Shown here in pieces: positions 61,719-64,000 of a DNA stretch of 64,000 bases (its first letter is position 1; each line of letters starts with the position of its first letter). A model generated the notes under the pieces. That model was not told the DNA's origin. It did not search any database and worked only from the letters and a program-made list of their open reading frames with translations. The stretch comes from Apostichopus japonicus (Eukaryota > Echinodermata > Holothuroidea > Aspidochirotida > Stichopodidae): NCBI RefSeq assembly GCF_037975245.1, contig NC_092582.1, positions 19,680,577 to 19,744,576 on the forward strand, read 5' to 3'. Both the position numbers and the translations under genes were made by a program.

Positions 61719-62337
61719 TTAATCTACAAAAATGTAAAAAATTTTGAACATGAAAAATACATATTTACGAATGTTGAAATTGTCTTGCGGTTGATGATTG
61801 AAACAACGGATGAATAGGTTGACTGCGTCCAATTGATTGTCGAGATCGTGTTGACAGGCCTTGAGTTGTTCAGTAGTGAGTATTGGCGAAAACAGCTGCC
61901 TACTTTCCCGGAACTTAACAAAGGAGGCTGTAGGAATAGTAATAAAGGCAACAATAATGGGTGGGTGCTCTCGTTGAACAGCGTCCTTAAAATGTTGGAG
62001 ACGTGAGATTAGCCAAGGAGCAGTAACTGGAGATCGACGGAGAACTCTGTGACCTGAAGAATTGCTGGCGAATTCCGTAAGGTTGTTAAATGCCTGCAGC
62101 ACAGCGAAGAATGACCCAGTCGTTGGTAGGATAGTGACGTAGCTTATCTATGGTATACAGAAGCAAGTCTGCAACAGTGGCTCCTCTTCTAATTACAAAG
62201 TCTATGCTACGTACAGGTCCTTCAGGCCTACGATAGTGATCGAAAGAATATGCCGTTGAATCGGTTACAAAGAGAAAATTAATGCGTGGTGATCCACTAC
62301 GAGACAGGTGTATTTGAAAACGAACAAGGAGACTTAT
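61719..62337 (-). pseudogene. SGNH-hydrolase-like domain, one frameshift
   Basis: From a possible acceptor TTTTCATAG the frame reads LLVRFQIHL, then INFLFVTDST (position of the GDS nucleophile motif, here TDS), RSIDFVIRRGATVADLLLY, and CAAGI. It shifts by one base at a T run (62087-62091), then continues NNLTEFASN (position of the GxND block), HRVLRRSPVTAPW, IIVAFITIPTASFVKFRE. This order matches SGNH/GDSL-type domains seen in multicopy marine-invertebrate genes, often transposon-linked. The frameshift and absence of flanking domains suggest a remnant. The actual catalytic Ser and Asp/His cannot be confirmed. Confidence 0.6.
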
Positions 62338-62879
62338 CTATGAAAAGTTTATAATAATACACCAACCGCGATTGCTCTGCAACTGTAAAAGTCTAAGTCT
62401 ATGTAGACCGTAAGGATAGGCTGTCGCGAGTAATACACGAAATGACATGCCATTAGGTCTAGGCTAGTTGCCTGATAATGCTATAACTTATACTAGATTA
62501 AGGGTATTGTAAAACAAACCTCTGATCTAATAATTTGGATCAGTCCGTCTAGTAAAATTAAATGAAAAGTGGTCGGTCCTCCAATACACGAAAATACACA
62601 CAGTGCACCGTCGCTCAGTCCAAGCTTAGATCGGTGGCGTGAGAATCTTTACGCCAAGCCGTGGTTGGAACTTCCAGAAGGTGGCGCGAAGTAGTAGTAT
62701 ACTATAGGGTGCCTAGGCTTACCATCCTATGAACAGCAACCACGCTAGGCTACGCTGATAAACAATAATCACCTGCGACGCGGACAGGAGGTGATCGTTA
62801 GGCCAAGAGCTCGCGGAGCAGTAAATTACACGAGCGGGCAATGTCCGAACAAATATAGATATTAAGGGTTGAAGTTCCC

Positions 62880-63052
62880 GAGGTAAAGATATGCGTGTAG
62901 AGCTGTAATTAAGTATATTAATAAAGGTCAGCTGGTACTCGTAATAGTAATAATCCACATGTCGCGGAGGTCCCAAGCTAAGATGACGCATGTATTCCTC
63001 TGGTGAGTCCCTTAGAGTATTTTCCAAACGAGGAAACCCGTCACAGAAAGTT
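62880..63052 (-). CDS. Possible upstream exon of the SGNH-like remnant
   Basis: The minus strand reads FCDGFPRLENTLRDSPEEY and then MRHLSLGPPRHVDYYYYEY with protein-like composition. It lies about 540 bp upstream of the SGNH-like frame on the same strand. No clear donor joins them, so the link is only a suggestion. Confidence 0.3.
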
Positions 63053-63440
63053 TACACTTCCGGAGATGAGGGTGCAAGGAAATAAAACTTGCTACAAATT
63101 CACCCAAATGAGTCACACCCTCACAGAAAAAAAATTGTTCCAAAATACTCACCGAGTACCAACTCCTTTCGAGTGAATGATTGAATTATCAATTGTGAAT
63201 TGAATTATTTCGATGGATTTCGTTGAATCATATCGGATTTCGGAAAGCGTTCTCGGTCATTTCTTTAGCTTTATTGCCGTAGAATGATCACGTGAGGGCA
63301 TATGGAGCGCGATACGTATTGGTGGCAAAAAAACGCGCCTAATTCGGGAATCAGTGTTGCCAGTTGGCTTTGTCATAACGATAGTGCAGTGTGGAAATGA
63401 GATATATACATTGAAGTAGGTCAGCCGAAATAGTGAAACC

Positions 63441-63696
63441 CAGGGGCGTACCGTACGGGGGGGGGGTGTGGGGGTGTTCGTGAGTTCCTCGGTAAAATCA
63501 AATATACTGATGACCTTCTTTCTTTTCTTTTTCTTTTCTTGTCAGTTTTTTCGGCTAACAATCTTACCAATTTAACATATTTTTCGCAGACTAACCTCAT
63601 TTTTTTCGAGCGAGATTGCTAACAATCAATTTTGGTCGGTAAATTTGGGTCCGTACACCCCCCCCCCCCACTCGACGCAGTCACAGAAAGCCCCTG
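63441..63696 (+). mobile_element. hAT-type MITE, 256 bp, with 8-bp target duplication
   Basis: The left end is CAGGGGCGTACCG and the right end AAAGCCCCTG. The exact target duplication GTGAAACC lies at 63433-63440 and 63697-63704. A G tract follows the left end and a C tract lies at 63658-63669, the same layout as the other members. Non-coding. Confidence 0.93.
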
Positions 63697-63704
63697 GTGA
63701 AACC

Positions 63705-64000
63705 GTCTTGCTCCCGAATGGGCCCGAAGCGGGCCATACATGAGGGCCAACCTGATCAAAAACCGAGTCTGTCCCAATTGGGCCACTACGTTAATGAATT
63801 AACTGTTGTCAAGGATTGGTGGCCTAAGGAAGAACCTAAGCTTTCCAAAGCAAAAAAACAAGTATGTGTTGAACATCTCAATAATGTTTTGAAGTATGTT
63901 AACCAGAAGGGCCAAACTGTATTGTGCCCGAATGGGCACTGAGTGGGCTGGCCCTGGCCCAACCAGGCCCAATTCAACCGAGTGAAACCCAATTGGGCCC
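63705..64000. repeat. GGGCCCAATTGGG minisatellite, array 2 (runs off the window)
   Basis: Units such as CCCAATTGGGCC and CCGAATGGGCCCG lie at both ends of this stretch, separated by about 130 bp of unique text (63786-63915). Same unit type as array 1 at 58636-59045. Confidence 0.75.

Overview
The window is metazoan nuclear DNA: genes are split by GT-AG introns, the sequence is A/T-rich, and it carries (TA)n microsatellites, homopolymer G/C tracts and many generations of nested transposons. The organism cannot be fixed from sequence alone. A marine invertebrate, perhaps an echinoderm, is my guess. There is no bacterial, phage or CRISPR content.

Layout. (1) About 1-1800: one end of a dispersed repeat whose inverted partner lies near 20.4-20.8 kb. 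(2) About 1.84-14.18 kb and 31.67-45.74 kb: two copies, in direct orientation, of a 12-14 kb segmental duplication. Each copy carries the same minus-strand gene. I assembled it from six phase-compatible exons in each copy: a PDZ domain followed by about 148 residues that resemble the interleukin-1-type beta-trefoil. I consider this the most interesting object here. (3) About 14.2-31.6 kb: a spacer made largely of nested DNA transposons, with no host gene that I can support. (4) About 45.7-64 kb: a decayed, intron-containing KDZ-type transposase gene, one of whose introns was split by a 5.6 kb hAT-like foldback element. Beyond it lie two GGGCCCAATTGGG minisatellites, a 52-bp tandem array, a frameshifted SGNH-hydrolase-like reading frame and a small hAT MITE.

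The duplication is useful because each copy supplies the empty site for insertions in the other. Copy A gained a 304-bp hAT MITE, a probable solo LTR and a Harbinger-like element with its own TATA promoter. Copy B gained a 4.4 kb CACTA/EnSpm-like element with a spliced C2H2 zinc-finger gene, and a LINE 3' fragment. Every insertion missed the exons of the PDZ gene. Its first five exons differ between copies by about 33 codon changes and by no indel, while the introns are full of indels. That is good evidence that both copies code for protein.

Exon structures and domain calls come from hand translation and recognition of family patterns; no search was run.
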